A stretch of 22,563 nt of DNA from an uncultured Oscillospiraceae bacterium (GCA_934655935.1 CAKUHJ010000014.1:1-22563), one strand, 5' to 3'. Counted from the first letter of the stretch, positions 1 to 8,603 are shown. The notes: generated by a model from the letters alone, not told the origin. Numbers and translations are program-made.

Positions 1-41
1 AGCGGGGCGAAAAGACTTTTTCGGCACGCTGAAGGCCCTGC
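1..41 (-). repeat. Left copy of a terminator-associated inverted repeat
   Basis: Bases 1-41 are the reverse complement of bases 22457-22497 near the other end of the window, with only about two mismatches. Read on the minus strand the copy follows the hairpin behind mal, exactly as the right copy follows the hairpin behind lplA. Inside it, CGAAAA and TTTTCG can form a small second hairpin. The repeat has no coding potential. Its role is unknown; a dispersed 3'-end element is the simplest reading. Confidence 0.75.
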
Positions 42-67
42 GGGTGAAGCAACCCGCAGGGCCTTTT
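32..67. terminator. Hairpin terminator downstream of mal, possibly bidirectional
   Basis: A perfect 14-bp stem (bases 32-45 with 52-65, arms beginning AAGGCCCTGC) closes a 6-base loop. On the plus strand it is followed by TTTT, so it could end a gene entering from the left of the window. On the minus strand it lies 14 bases after the mal stop and is followed by the conserved repeat rather than by a T-run. It therefore fits best as a shared terminator for convergent transcription. Confidence 0.65.
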
Positions 68-78
68 GCATACGTTTC

Positions 79-1326
79 TCAGAGACCTGCCTTCCGCAGA
101 GCCAGAATCCGGTTCATTTCGTTGTTGACCAGCATGTAGCCCTCGTCGACGCCCATGCCGGGCTTGGCGAGAATCTGCGCCGGCTGCGTCGCCATGGCGC
201 AGTGGACGCACACGTGCGCGGAGCGGTCTGTTTCGTTGCAGGTGCCGCCCTGATAGGCGCCCACACCCTTTTCCTTGCAGTAGAGCACAGCTTCAATCGT
301 ATTGTTGACGCCGCCAAGATCCGGCGTCTTGATCTGGATCATATGGCCCGCCCTGCGGTCGGCAAAGAGCTTGATATCCTCGAGCGTATTGCACCATTCA
401 TCGGCGACCAGCTCCACATGGATTCCGCGGCGGTCGAGCTCCGCGGTCAGCCCCGCCAGCGCCTCCAGCTGCGTTTCGCGGTCGGTATCGCAGTCCATGG
501 GGCCTTCGATGCGCAGATGGAAGGGCTTTGCAAGCGCCTCCAGCTTTGCCAGATAATCCGCCATCGCGGCATAATTGTGGTTGCCGAAGGCCGCGCCGAT
601 GGTTCCGTAAACGTCGATGTGCAGAACCGGCTGGTAGCTCTCGTCCTGGCGCATGGTCAGAATCCGGTCGCGCAGCCAGCAGACGTACGCCTCCAGCTTT
701 TCCCCGTGCGGGCCGAGCTTTGTTTCCACATTGTTGATGAGCGCGTGCGGCAGAACCTGCGCGCCCTTGATGATCATCTTATCCGCGTTGTCGTAGCGGT
801 CGTCGCCGGACTGGGTGAAGATCGGAATCGGATGGTCGGAAACCGTGCAGCCGTACTCGTCGGCCACAACCTCGCACATCATGCGGCCCGTCGCCTTTGC
901 AACTGCGTCCAGAAGCGCCTGCGACACGCCGTAGCGGATGGCGGTATGAAGGCGCCTGCCGTCCACCTCGATGGACTCCAGCATCGCCGCAAGCGCCCGG
1001 AAATTATCCGCCTCGCAGCCGACAAGCCGTGGCTTGATGTAAGCGTCGATGATGGGGATAAAATCCTTGGCCAGGAACAGCGGGTCCCGCCCTCCGGCGC
1101 CGGAATACTGCACCGCCGCGCAGTCGCCCCAGGCAATCTGCCCGTCCTCCAGCACCAGCATGACGGAAATTGCCTCGCCCGCCTGCCGTACGGCGGTAAA
1201 GCCCTCGGTGACCGGCGCGCCGGTATAGAACATGCCGTCGTGCCCCGCGCCGCGCTTGATGGCGCGCTGATCGTCAAAGTAGAAGCCCGTGCGTCCCGGC
1301 GCGCAGACCACATTCTTAATTTTCAT
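79..1326 (-). CDS. mal: Methylaspartate ammonia-lyase
   Basis: This enolase-superfamily enzyme removes ammonia from (2S,3S)-3-methylaspartate to give mesaconate, the second step of the methylaspartate pathway. The 415 residues match the family's usual length (about 413). Family residues are visible: Gln172 in FTQSGDD, His194 in PHALINN, metal ligands Asp238 (HIDVYG), Glu274 (RIEGP) and Asp309 (VADEW), and the base Lys333 in QIKTPDLGG, equivalent to Lys331 of the clostridial enzyme. The ATG is preceded by AAGGAGA at a normal distance. It is the last gene of the glmS-glmL-glmE-mal unit, 27 bases after glmE, and is followed by a hairpin. I see nothing broken or odd in it. Confidence 0.97.
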   Translation of the reverse strand: MKIKNVVCAPGRTGFYFDDQRAIKRGAGHDGMFYTGAPVTEGFTAVRQAGEAISVMLVLEDGQIAWGDCAAVQYSGAGGRDPLFLAKDFIPIIDAYIKPRLVGCEADNFRALAAMLESIEVDGRRLHTAIRYGVSQALLDAVAKATGRMMCEVVADEYGCTVSDHPIPIFTQSGDDRYDNADKMIIKGAQVLPHALINNVETKLGPHGEKLEAYVCWLRDRILTMRQDESYQPVLHIDVYGTIGAAFGNHNYAAMADYLAKLEALAKPFHLRIEGPMDCDTDRETQLEALAGLTAELDRRGIHVELVADEWCNTLEDIKLFADRRAGHMIQIKTPDLGGVNNTIEAVLYCKEKGVGAYQGGTCNETDRSAHVCVHCAMATQPAQILAKPGMGVDEGYMLVNNEMNRILALRKAGL

Positions 1327-1353
1327 CGTTTCCAGTCTCCTTATTTGTATTTT

Positions 1354-2805
1354 TCAGCGCTTCGGCCGGCCGACGAGGCGGCCCTTGCCGATGGCATAAA
1401 CGTCGTCGATGACCATCTGGAAGCCCGGCTCCCGCTTTTCCGCGCGGCCGCGCTCGGCAATGCGGGCGGCGTGGAAGTCCTTGAGCTCCTTCGTAAAGGG
1501 AAGATTTCCCATGTTGAGAATCCGGACCGCGCCCTCATTGTCCCGGCATGGGAGCATCAGCCCCGCATTATACCGGCAGGGCGCGAACGGCACATCCAGT
1601 ACGCCTGCCACCACGCCCCGGCACACGCCAAGCGCAATGTCGCCCTTGCCGAGCTCAAAGCATTTGTCGACAATACAGCGCGTCTCCTGCCGGATAATCT
1701 CCATCTCCTCGTCCAGGTGGGAATTCTGGAACGTCTGGTCCGCCATCATATTGACCACCTGCTTCGTGCAGCGCAGGCCCTGGGCGTTGGCCTCCATCGT
1801 CGGAATGCCGACGGCCTCGTGCGGACTCTTGACAATCACCTTCGTCGCCTTGGAAAGGGCGGCGATCAGGCTGCCGGTGGAAATTACGCCGAAGGCCTTC
1901 GCCTCGTCGGCCGGGAAGCCGCCCATCCACTGGTGCAGAACCGTCGTCACCGCGACGTTCTCATATCCATATTTGTGCAGATACTCCTCCGTCAGCTCCT
2001 CAAGCGTGCGGATCGCGGCGATATCCTGCACCAGATTTCCGCACTGACCGTAGCCCACGGTGATATTCCGCACGCCCTGCTCCGCGGCCAGCAGCGCCTC
2101 AATGATGGCCGCCGCGTGAGAAATGCAGGGCGGCACAAGCGTGCCGGTCAGCGGGCCGTAGGGCTCGCGGTTGATGGAAACGCCCATTTCCTCATACAGG
2201 CCCGTCAGCCGGTCCACATACTGCCAGTCGCGGATGGTCGTCTCCATGGGAACGTTTTTGCAATAGGGAAGATTGTAGGAGATGCCGCCGCCCTCATAGC
2301 TGGTAAAGCCGCCTGCGTAGGCAATCTCCGTCAGGAGCCTGGCGTCCGGCGTGCCGTGCCGCACCTGAAGCGGCGTGTGGACGCTTTCGATGACCCTCCG
2401 GCAGCCCGCGACGCCGTGGTTGACCGCGGGGAAGCCGTTGAGCATCGCTCTTCCCAGGCGGATGGACTCGGCGACGCCGTTTTCCGCCTCCTCATAGCGG
2501 TTCTGGCGGGTGTAGCTGTCAATGGTGGTCGGAAGCAGGTCCGCCTCGCCCTCCTTCTCCAGATACTGCATCAGCCTGATGTGCTCTTCCAGGACGGGAA
2601 CGCCGGCTCTGGGCTGAATAAGCGTGCGTCCGGCCTTTTTGGCCTCCAGGAGCTTCCTGGAAAACACACGGTCCGCCGAAAGCTTCTTATGGTAGTCCAC
2701 GGCCTCCTGCAGGTCCACATCCTTTCCGGTCGGCCACTGCTGCAGGACCTCCTGCCGCAGCTTCAGAAACTGCCCCTCTTCGATCTTCTTGTTCTGAATG
2801 TCCAT
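1354..2805 (-). CDS. glmE: Glutamate mutase (methylaspartate mutase) epsilon subunit
   Basis: This is the large TIM-barrel subunit of coenzyme-B12-dependent glutamate mutase, which rearranges L-glutamate to 3-methylaspartate in the cytoplasm. The 483 residues match the family length. The residues known to hold the substrate carboxylates in the clostridial enzyme (the arginine claw Arg66, Arg100, Arg149) fall at exactly those positions here, as do Glu171, Tyr177 and Tyr181 in the segment [12 protein letters not shown]. The start lies 3 bases after the glmL stop, with only a weak ribosome binding site (GGGAAG, far upstream), so translational coupling to glmL is likely. It acts with GlmS, which carries the cobalamin. 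Confidence 0.97.
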   Translation of the reverse strand: MDIQNKKIEEGQFLKLRQEVLQQWPTGKDVDLQEAVDYHKKLSADRVFSRKLLEAKKAGRTLIQPRAGVPVLEEHIRLMQYLEKEGEADLLPTTIDSYTRQNRYEEAENGVAESIRLGRAMLNGFPAVNHGVAGCRRVIESVHTPLQVRHGTPDARLLTEIAYAGGFTSYEGGGISYNLPYCKNVPMETTIRDWQYVDRLTGLYEEMGVSINREPYGPLTGTLVPPCISHAAAIIEALLAAEQGVRNITVGYGQCGNLVQDIAAIRTLEELTEEYLHKYGYENVAVTTVLHQWMGGFPADEAKAFGVISTGSLIAALSKATKVIVKSPHEAVGIPTMEANAQGLRCTKQVVNMMADQTFQNSHLDEEMEIIRQETRCIVDKCFELGKGDIALGVCRGVVAGVLDVPFAPCRYNAGLMLPCRDNEGAVRILNMGNLPFTKELKDFHAARIAERGRAEKREPGFQMVIDDVYAIGKGRLVGRPKR

Positions 2806-2808
2806 AGC

Positions 2809-4182
2809 TTATCCGATCTTCCCTTTCATGATCTGAAGCGCCGCCTGCGGGTAGTGCGTGGAAAGAAGCCCCATCGCGGCGAGAATATAAGATTGATCCA
2901 GTAAAATCTGCGCGTTTCTGGGCCGCAGGGACGAAGGATCGTCCGCCGAGGCGCAGGCAAAGGCCGCGATGTCGCGTGCGCGCGCGGAGTGAATCAGGCT
3001 CCCGCCGGTGACAACGATGCACCGGACCTCGCTCAGATCCTTTCCGCTCTGCACAAACGTCTGGCCGAGCATGGTGTAGGTTTCCTCGATCGAGCCCGCA
3101 TGGCGGCGCATCGCCGTTTCCACGGCCATGCAGGCAAGCGCGTAGTCCAGCCGGGAAAGCTCCCCGTCCGCCTCCGGCACAAGCTCCGTATGCGCGGAAA
3201 GCATGCCGCACAGCTCCGTCACGCGCTCCGGGGTCAGGCCGGACAGCTGGGAAAGCCGCTGCGCGCCCACCTCGTCAAGAATGCCGAGCACGGAATAGCG
3301 CATGCCGATATCGCCCTCGACGGTGCGCTTGGCATAGGGCTCCGGCAGGCCCTTGTAGACGCGGTTCATCTGCCGGGGCATGCCCTCGCAGATGGAATAG
3401 ACGTCCGTCGTCGCGCCGCCGACGTCCACACAGCACAGCTCTCCGATTCCTTCCTCTCCCTCGCAGCCGCCTGCGAGCAGCTCCAGCGCCGTCAGCACGG
3501 CGGCAGGCGTCGGCATGAGAATGTCGTTCATGCGGCTTGCCGCCCGGTCCAGGCCCTTGGCCTGAATAATCCGCCCCAGGAACAGCTCCCGGATGGCCGC
3601 CTGCGTCTGCCCGGTTTTCAGCACGCCGAACTTCGGCATGACATTCTCGCACAGCCGCGCCTGGCAGCCCTCCAGCAGGCGCATGCACTGCCGCGCCGCC
3701 GTACGGTTGCCCGCGACGATGATCGGAAAATCCGGATGGAGAGAGGCCAGCATCTGCGCGTTGTGGACGATGCAGGCCGTATTGCCGCCGTCCGTCCCGC
3801 CGACCAGCAGGAAAATATCCGGCCGCGTCCGCTGAATTTCCTCCAGATCGTCCTCGGTCAGCTCAAAGGAAAACTGGCCGACAAGCTTTGCGCCCGCGCC
3901 GAGGCTCGCCAAGCGCGCCGCCTCCAGCGTCAGCTCCGGCACAAGCCCCGAAACCATCATCCGCAGGCCTCCCGCCGCGGACGAGCAGGCGTAGGCCTCC
4001 TCATAGGCAATCGGCCCCAGCCGCGCCTGCAGCGCCGCAAGCGCCCTGGAAAAGCCCTCGTTGATATCGGTCTGCACGGTGGTATAGGCCGCCGCCGTAC
4101 CAAGCAGCGACGCGCCGTCCACGTCCACAGCCGTCAGCTTTGTATAGGTGCTCCCGAAATCCGTCAAAAGAACCGGCTTCAT
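2809..4182 (-). CDS. glmL: MutL/GlmL, glutamate mutase-associated ASKHA-fold protein
   Basis: This 457-residue protein is the MutL-type partner always found between glmS and glmE in glutamate mutase operons. It carries actin/Hsp70-like ATPase motifs: an N-terminal phosphate loop [12 protein letters not shown] (residues 5-16), a GGTDGGN segment (128-134) and a second phosphate loop DVGGATTD (253-260). The family is thought to act as a chaperone or reactivase for the B12 enzyme, but the exact reaction is not established, so that role is inference. It is not the DNA-mismatch-repair MutL. Its ATG overlaps the glmS stop as ATGA, which indicates tight coupling, and the glmE gene follows after 3 bases. 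Confidence 0.93.
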   Translation of the reverse strand: MKPVLLTDFGSTYTKLTAVDVDGASLLGTAAAYTTVQTDINEGFSRALAALQARLGPIAYEEAYACSSAAGGLRMMVSGLVPELTLEAARLASLGAGAKLVGQFSFELTEDDLEEIQRTRPDIFLLVGGTDGGNTACIVHNAQMLASLHPDFPIIVAGNRTAARQCMRLLEGCQARLCENVMPKFGVLKTGQTQAAIRELFLGRIIQAKGLDRAASRMNDILMPTPAAVLTALELLAGGCEGEEGIGELCCVDVGGATTDVYSICEGMPRQMNRVYKGLPEPYAKRTVEGDIGMRYSVLGILDEVGAQRLSQLSGLTPERVTELCGMLSAHTELVPEADGELSRLDYALACMAVETAMRRHAGSIEETYTMLGQTFVQSGKDLSEVRCIVVTGGSLIHSARARDIAAFACASADDPSSLRPRNAQILLDQSYILAAMGLLSTHYPQAALQIMKGKIG

Positions 4183-4622
4183 ACTGCGCAGGCCTCTTTG
4201 TCCATATGTAAAATTTCGCGGAGCGCTTCGATGGTCGTCTCCGGCGGGGTTCCCGGCGGGAAGGCCCGGTCAAAGCCCATGGCACGGAAGCGCTGCTCGA
4301 CTTCCTCAAATTTCTGCTTGCCGACGACAATGTTGCCGCCCACCAGAAGCGGAATCCCCGGCAGGCCCGCCTCGTCGCACTTTTCGCGCATCCCGCGGCA
4401 GTCCAGCTCGCCCTGCCCGTAGAGGCTCGAGATCACAATCGCATCCGCGTCCGCCTCGATCGCCGCGGCAATATATTCCTCCTGCGAAACCATGACGCCG
4501 AGATTCACAACGTCAAAGCCCGCCTCGGTGAAGGCGTGGTAGAGAATCTTGTTGCCGACGGCGTGCACATCCGCGCCGATCACGCCGATCACGAGCACCT
4601 TTTTTCTGTGCTGCTGTTCCAT
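4179..4622 (-). CDS. glmS: Glutamate mutase (methylaspartate mutase) sigma subunit, B12-binding
   Basis: This small subunit binds adenosylcobalamin and joins GlmE to form active glutamate mutase. It shows the base-off/His-on signature DxHxxG as DVHAVG (residues 18-23), with His20 the cobalt ligand, followed by the family segments SSLYGQGE and LVGGN. The length is 147 residues against about 137 in clostridial homologues; about four of the extra residues are at the N-terminus and the rest lie after the B12 fold. It should not be confused with glucosamine-6-phosphate synthase, also called glmS. It is the first gene of the glmS-glmL-glmE-mal unit, with its own candidate promoter about 65 bases upstream. 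The ribosome binding site is a weak GGGGGAAG. No cobalamin riboswitch is seen in the short leader. Confidence 0.96.
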   Translation of the reverse strand: MEQQHRKKVLVIGVIGADVHAVGNKILYHAFTEAGFDVVNLGVMVSQEEYIAAAIEADADAIVISSLYGQGELDCRGMREKCDEAGLPGIPLLVGGNIVVGKQKFEEVEQRFRAMGFDRAFPPGTPPETTIEALREILHMDKEACAV

Positions 4623-4686
4623 GCTTTCTTCCCCCTCGAGAATCCCGGAAGCCGCAAAAATGCATCACTTCCGTCATTTCGCCTAT

Positions 4687-4715
4687 ATGGTAGTCGTTTT
4701 TCCCTGCAAAGTCAA
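4687..4715 (-). promoter_or_regulatory. Candidate sigma-A promoter for glmS-glmL-glmE-mal
   Basis: On the minus strand TTGACT (forward 4710-4715; 5 of 6 to consensus) is followed after exactly 17 bases by TACCAT (forward 4687-4692; 4 of 6). Transcription would start near 4680, giving a leader of about 58 bases. It lies downstream of the hairpin behind the regulator gene, so the glutamate mutase unit can probably be transcribed separately from the cit/mesaconase unit. Confidence 0.5.
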
Positions 4716-4731
4716 ACACATTCGCACGAAA

Positions 4732-4766
4732 TGCAAGAAAAATTGCACCGCTTGCAGGGCTTGCAA
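4732..4766. promoter_or_regulatory. Cluster of TTGCA/TGCAA repeats upstream of glmS
   Basis: TTGCA occurs three times at an exact 9-base period (4743, 4752, 4761). TGCAA on the same strand occurs at 4732 and 4762, and once more at 4705 next to the -35 box. The same pentamer pair forms the inverted repeat TTGCA-CTT-TGCAA in the citD promoter (9801-9813). This could be an operator shared by both units. Part of it also forms the terminator-like hairpin, so the two roles cannot be separated by eye. Confidence 0.35.
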
Positions 4767-4770
4767 GCGG
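4738..4770 (-). terminator. Hairpin terminator after the GntR-type regulator gene
   Basis: CCGCTTGCA (4748-4756) pairs perfectly with TGCAAGCGG (4762-4770) around a 5-base loop. On the minus strand TGCAA and then five T residues (forward 4738-4742) follow. The gap of several bases between stem and T-run makes it a moderate rather than strong terminator. It may only partly separate the upstream cit/mesaconase unit from glmS. Confidence 0.5.
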
Positions 4771-4784
4771 CGCTTTTTCAAACT

Positions 4785-5783
4785 TCATTTCAGGCTCCGG
4801 CGCAGCTGAAGCCGCTCCAGCTTCTCCCGGACATAGATGGCGGAGCCCTCGTCAATAGAATAGGCGCAGGGAATGAGCTTCTGCGTATGTGAGAATGCGC
4901 GCAGCAGCGCCGCGCTCTGCGCCGGGCAGAAGCTTTCCCAGCCCTCCGGCACCAAAAGCGCTGTTTTTCCGGTCAGATAGGCCCGTAGCGTCTCCGGATT
5001 GTCCAGAAGACACGGCTCGTCCAGCAAAAGTCCCTCCGTGTAGCTGCTCAGAAACTGCCCGAGAAGCCTCCCGAAGCGAAGACTTCGGACCGCCATTCCC
5101 ACGTGCTGCCCCGGCGCGAGGCGCACAATCGGCGAGACGCTCCGGCTGCTCAGGCGAAGCGCAATTTTTGCAATTTTTTCTGGCTGGCCGGTCATTTCGC
5201 CCAGCTCTGATGCATGCTCCGTCGTGGTAATCATCATATCCTCGTGCGCAGCCAGCGCGCCCGGCTGCGCGCGGACCTCATCGAGCAGAAATGTCGTCAG
5301 CAGCACGTCCGGCAGCCGGCAAAGCTGCGGCGCAATCTGCGCAAGAACCTCGGGGTTGCACTCCACCAGGGCCACGCGGACCGGCTCCGGCTGCGCGCAG
5401 TAGCGGTGCAGCCGCTCCAGAAGCAGGCGCTTCATCTGCCCCGGCGTCAGGCCCAGCTCCGAAAGGCGGCTTAAAAGCGCGCCCGCCGCCTCTGCGGCCA
5501 GCGTCTGCGCCCGGCCCTCATCCGGCGGCGCATAGCACACGAAGCTGCCGCTGCCCGCGCTTTTCTTCACAAGGCCCTCGCGCGCAAGCTCGTCGTAGGC
5601 TCTTTGCACCGTTCCGGGCGCAAGGCCCAGCTGCCCGGAAAGCTCGCGCACCGCAGGAAGCCGGCGGCCATGCTCCAGCCTTCCGCAGTGAATCTGCGCG
5701 CTCAGCTCCTCCGCCAGCTGCCGGTAGACCGGCGCGCCGGGTCTCGGCTGAAAATCCGGAAGAAGGGTTCCCTCAGTCTTCAT
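4785..5783 (-). CDS. GntR-type transcriptional regulator with an unassigned C-terminal domain
   Basis: Residues about 18-80 form a GntR winged helix-turn-helix: PVYRQLAEELSAQI, then LPAVRELSGQLGLAPGTV and the wing EGLVKKSAGSGSFV. The remaining 240 or so residues are not the FadR all-helical domain, the UTRA domain or an aminotransferase domain as far as I can see. They read as an alpha/beta fold (VRVALVECNPEVL, DVLLTTFLL, HEDMMITTTEHASELGEM), which could be a ligand sensor. The start chosen is the ATG at 5783, which gives 332 residues and the usual short lead before the HTH. An in-frame ATG at 5825 also lacks a ribosome binding site. The gene overlaps the end of the mesaconase beta gene by 11 bases, so it is probably coupled to it. 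Its position between the two enzyme blocks suggests it controls this cluster, which is inference. Confidence 0.8.
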   Translation of the reverse strand: MKTEGTLLPDFQPRPGAPVYRQLAEELSAQIHCGRLEHGRRLPAVRELSGQLGLAPGTVQRAYDELAREGLVKKSAGSGSFVCYAPPDEGRAQTLAAEAAGALLSRLSELGLTPGQMKRLLLERLHRYCAQPEPVRVALVECNPEVLAQIAPQLCRLPDVLLTTFLLDEVRAQPGALAAHEDMMITTTEHASELGEMTGQPEKIAKIALRLSSRSVSPIVRLAPGQHVGMAVRSLRFGRLLGQFLSSYTEGLLLDEPCLLDNPETLRAYLTGKTALLVPEGWESFCPAQSAALLRAFSHTQKLIPCAYSIDEGSAIYVREKLERLQLRRSLK

Positions 5784-6342
5784 GCTGCGAAAGCGAGGCA
5801 AGGTAGGCCTTCCGTCCGGTCTCATAGAGATTCGTACCCAGCGCGTCGATGATCACGGTAACCGGCAGCTCCTCCACCTCCAGCCGCCGCAGCGCCTCCG
5901 CGCCCAGGTCCTCATAGGCGATTACCTCCGCCTTTTTGATGCAGCTGCTCAGAAGCGCGCCGCAGCCGCCGATTGCGCCGAAATAAACCGCGCCGTACTG
6001 CTTCATCGCCGCAATCACCTCCGGCCCGCGCTTGCCCTTGCCGATCATGCCGCGCTGGCCGAGCGCGATGAGCGTGGGGCTGTAGGCGTCCATCCGGTAG
6101 GAGGTTGTGGGGCCCGCGGAGCCGATCACCTGGCCGGGCGCGGCCGGCGTCGGGCCGACATAATAGACGACCGCGTCAACCGGATCGAACGGCAGCGGCT
6201 CACCTCTGGCGGCAAGCTCGCACAGACGCTTGTGCGCGGCGTCGCGCGCGGTGTAGATAACGCCGGAAAGAAGGCAGCTGTCCCCCGCACGGAGCCGCAG
6301 CGCGTCCTCCCGGCTCAGGGGCGTTTTCAGATGTATGGCCAT
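5773..6342 (-). CDS. Fumarase-type hydratase beta subunit (probable mesaconase)
   Basis: This 189-residue protein is the C-terminal-half subunit of two-component class I (iron-sulfur) fumarase/tartrate dehydratase enzymes. It shows the family segments LLSGVIYTARDAAHKRL (25-40), GPTTSYRMD (77-85) and YFGAIGGCGALL. In this operon, between citramalate lyase and glutamate mutase, the expected reaction is hydration of mesaconate to (S)-citramalate, the third step of the pathway. Fumarate hydration is an alternative or additional activity because the family is promiscuous, and sequence alone does not settle this. Its start is 1 base after the alpha subunit stop, and it overlaps the regulator gene at its 3' end. 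Confidence 0.9.
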   Translation of the reverse strand: MAIHLKTPLSREDALRLRAGDSCLLSGVIYTARDAAHKRLCELAARGEPLPFDPVDAVVYYVGPTPAAPGQVIGSAGPTTSYRMDAYSPTLIALGQRGMIGKGKRGPEVIAAMKQYGAVYFGAIGGCGALLSSCIKKAEVIAYEDLGAEALRRLEVEELPVTVIIDALGTNLYETGRKAYLASLSQHED

Positions 6343-6343
6343 C

Positions 6344-7186
6344 TTAGAGTACCTCCGTCACATGTCTTGTCACGTGGCAGTTGATATTGACCGCCACAGG
6401 AAGGCCCGCGATGTGCGTGGGCATGGAAAGAATGTTTACCGCCAGCGCCGTCGCCGCGCCGCCAAAGCCCTGCGGCCCGATTCCAAGCGCGTTGATCCGC
6501 TCCAGAAGTTCCTGCTCCAGCTGCGCGTAGGCCGGGCTTTCATGGTGCGTACCGAGCTCCCGCAGAAGCGCCTTTTTTGCCAGCAGCGCTGCCTTGTCAA
6601 ACGTACCGCCGATCCCGACACCGACCACGACCGGCGGGCAGGGATTTGCGCCCGCCTGCTCCACGGCGTCGAGAACAAAGCGCTTGACGCCCTCCACGCC
6701 GTCCGACGGGCGGAGCATCGCAATACGGCTCATATTCTCGCTGCCGAAGCCCTTGGGCGCCACGCAGATACGCACCTGCTCGCCCGGAACCAGCTCACAG
6801 TAGATCATCGCAGGGGTGTTGTCCCCGGTGTTGACCCGGTCCAGCGGGTCCCGCACCACCGATTTTCTCAGATATCCCTCGCAGTAGCCACGGCGGACGC
6901 CCTCGTGCACCGCCTCGTTCAGATCTCCGCCGGTCAGATGCACATCCTGCCCGATTTCCAGGAACACGCAGGCCATGCCCGTATCCTGGCAGATGGGCTG
7001 CGGCCGCCCGGCGGCGAGGTATGCGTTTTTGAGAATCTGCGCCAGAACGTCCTTTGCAATGGGCCATTTCTCCCGGTCATAGGCGGACTGCAAGCAGGCC
7101 CGGACGTCCTGCGGCAGATGGCAGTTTGCCTCCACGCACATACGCGCGACGGCCTCGGTCAGCCGTTCACATGATAATTCCCGCAT
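6344..7186 (-). CDS. Fumarase-type hydratase alpha subunit (probable mesaconase)
   Basis: This 280-residue protein is the iron-sulfur subunit partnering the beta subunit just downstream. The three expected cluster cysteines are Cys66 in ICQDTG, Cys183 in NPCPPVVVGVGIGG and Cys270 in NINCH. The start is the ATG at 7186, preceded by a perfect AGGAGG that overlaps the end of citF. A longer in-frame start at 7222 would run further into citF and has no better site. With the beta subunit it would convert mesaconate to citramalate, feeding the lyase encoded immediately upstream. A [4Fe-4S] cluster makes the enzyme oxygen-sensitive in this family, fitting an anaerobe. Fumarase activity cannot be excluded. 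Confidence 0.9.
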   Translation of the reverse strand: MRELSCERLTEAVARMCVEANCHLPQDVRACLQSAYDREKWPIAKDVLAQILKNAYLAAGRPQPICQDTGMACVFLEIGQDVHLTGGDLNEAVHEGVRRGYCEGYLRKSVVRDPLDRVNTGDNTPAMIYCELVPGEQVRICVAPKGFGSENMSRIAMLRPSDGVEGVKRFVLDAVEQAGANPCPPVVVGVGIGGTFDKAALLAKKALLRELGTHHESPAYAQLEQELLERINALGIGPQGFGGAATALAVNILSMPTHIAGLPVAVNINCHVTRHVTEVL

Positions 7187-7196
7187 GAAAAACCTC

Positions 7197-8603
7197 CTAT
7201 TTCCGAAGCCCGATGGTATCAAGCAGCGTGCCGTCGCGGTAGATCACATTTGCGACCGTCCGTCCGGCCGGCGCAAGCGCCTCGGGTACGCCCGTAATTT
7301 TCTCCGCCAGCGCCTTGAGCGCGCGGATATCCACAACCGGAAGCCCTGCGTCCAGAAGTCTCTGCCGCAGCTCCGGATTTTTGGGATTCACGGCCACGCC
7401 TGCCTGCGTGACCAGCACGTCAATGTCTCTTCCCGGCGTAGACACGCACGTCACATGCTCGCGGACAATGGGAAGCCGGGTTCTGAACAGCGGAGCCGTG
7501 ATGAGCGCAAGCCTCGCGCCCGCCGCCGCGTCGCTGTGGCCGCCGGAGCCGCCCATAATGCGGCCGTTGGAGTCGGTGTGGACGTTTACATTGAAGTCCA
7601 CGTCAATCTCCGTCGCGCCGAGCACCGCCACGTCCAGAGAGTCCATCACGGAGCTGCGGACGCCGCAGCTGGCATACTGGGAGGCGGAAACCTCGCAGTG
7701 GCGCGGGTTATCGCGGATGGACTGCGCCGCCTTGAGGTCGAAGCACTGCACGTCCATCAGCGCTCCGAAGCATCCCTCGTTCAGCATGTCCACAAGGTAG
7801 CCTGTGACGCCGCCCTGCGCGTAGCTGCCGTGAATGCCCTCGCGGAGCATGATTTCCTTTAAATACATGGCCGTTGCCAGCGTTGCGCCGCCGGCTCCGG
7901 TCTGGAAGGAGAAGCCGTCCTTCAGAAGGCCGGAATGCCGGATGACCTTTGCCGCCGTCTGCGCCATCACCAGCGCGACAGGATTGCGCGTCATGCGCGT
8001 CGTGCCGGAAACAATACCGGCAGGATCGCCGATGGCCTCCACCGGAACGACATAATCCACATAGATTTCCGGAATCGACCAGCCCGTCAGCGGGTACGGG
8101 ACAAGCTCGTCCGTGATGACGATGACCTTTTTTGCGTGCATGGCGTCCGGAAACGCATAGCCAAGGCTTCCGCAGGCCGATTTGCCTCGTTTTCCGGTGC
8201 AGTTGCCCATGGGGTCCGAGCAGGGCGCGGCGACAAACGCAACGTCGATGGGCGTAAGCCCCAGTTCAATGTCGCGCGGGCGGCCCCCGTGCGTCCGGAA
8301 CTCCACCGGCTGCTCCAGAATACCGGCGGAAATCTCACGTCCGACACCGGCCGAGATATAGTTTGTCTGGATTTTACACACCACGTGATTGCGGATATGC
8401 TCCAGAATCGGCGCGTGCGTGTCAAACAGCGCGCTTGCGTTTACCGTCAGCTCGCGGACGCCGAGCGCGGCAATCTCGTCCATGACCATATTCAGGACAA
8501 AATCGCCGTTGCGCAGGTGATGGTGGAACGAAACGGTCATTCCGCTTCTGAGCCCCGAGAGCACGATGGCCTCGCGGAGCGTTTTTACAACCTTGGAGCT
8601 CAT
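7197..8603 (-). CDS. citF: Citramalate/citrate lyase alpha subunit (acyl-carrier transferase)
   Basis: This is the CitF-type transferase subunit, which swaps acetate for citramalate (or citrate) on the acyl carrier CitD. The match to CitF is strong along its length, from GMTVSFHHHLRNGDFVLNMVMD through FSFQTGAGGA, ALMDVQCFDLKAAQSI and DFNVNVHTDSNG to the end. At 468 residues it is about 45 shorter than E. coli CitF (510), and all the difference is at the N-terminus. The ATG overlaps the citE stop as ATGA, and I find no coding N-terminus further upstream. In this cluster the substrate is most likely (S)-citramalate, giving acetate and pyruvate. Citrate is the alternative. Confidence 0.94.
   Translation of the reverse strand: MSSKVVKTLREAIVLSGLRSGMTVSFHHHLRNGDFVLNMVMDEIAALGVRELTVNASALFDTHAPILEHIRNHVVCKIQTNYISAGVGREISAGILEQPVEFRTHGGRPRDIELGLTPIDVAFVAAPCSDPMGNCTGKRGKSACGSLGYAFPDAMHAKKVIVITDELVPYPLTGWSIPEIYVDYVVPVEAIGDPAGIVSGTTRMTRNPVALVMAQTAAKVIRHSGLLKDGFSFQTGAGGATLATAMYLKEIMLREGIHGSYAQGGVTGYLVDMLNEGCFGALMDVQCFDLKAAQSIRDNPRHCEVSASQYASCGVRSSVMDSLDVAVLGATEIDVDFNVNVHTDSNGRIMGGSGGHSDAAAGARLALITAPLFRTRLPIVREHVTCVSTPGRDIDVLVTQAGVAVNPKNPELRQRLLDAGLPVVDIRALKALAEKITGVPEALAPAGRTVANVIYRDGTLLDTIGLRK

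Noticed and set aside
202..2904. Very long open frame (900 codons) on the plus strand opposite mal and glmE
   Set aside because: The minus strand encodes two clear enzymes with catalytic residues in place. The opposite frame is open because of the GC-rich third positions, and its translation is low-complexity and rich in Arg, His and Ala with no motif.
2809..4182. Reading the 457-residue gene as the mismatch-repair protein MutL
   Set aside because: It lacks the GHKL ATPase motifs of mismatch-repair MutL and has ASKHA phosphate loops instead. The name overlap comes only from old glutamate mutase gene names.
4623..4784. Possible cobalamin riboswitch before the B12-dependent glutamate mutase genes
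   Set aside because: The leader after the predicted start is only about 58 bases, far too short, and no B12-box-like sequence was seen. The gap instead holds a hairpin and short repeats.
5784..5825. Upstream ATG (5825) as the start of the GntR-type regulator
   Set aside because: It has no ribosome binding site, would overlap the mesaconase beta gene by 53 bases, and adds residues not expected before a GntR domain. The ATG at 5783 is preferred, although it also lacks a good site.
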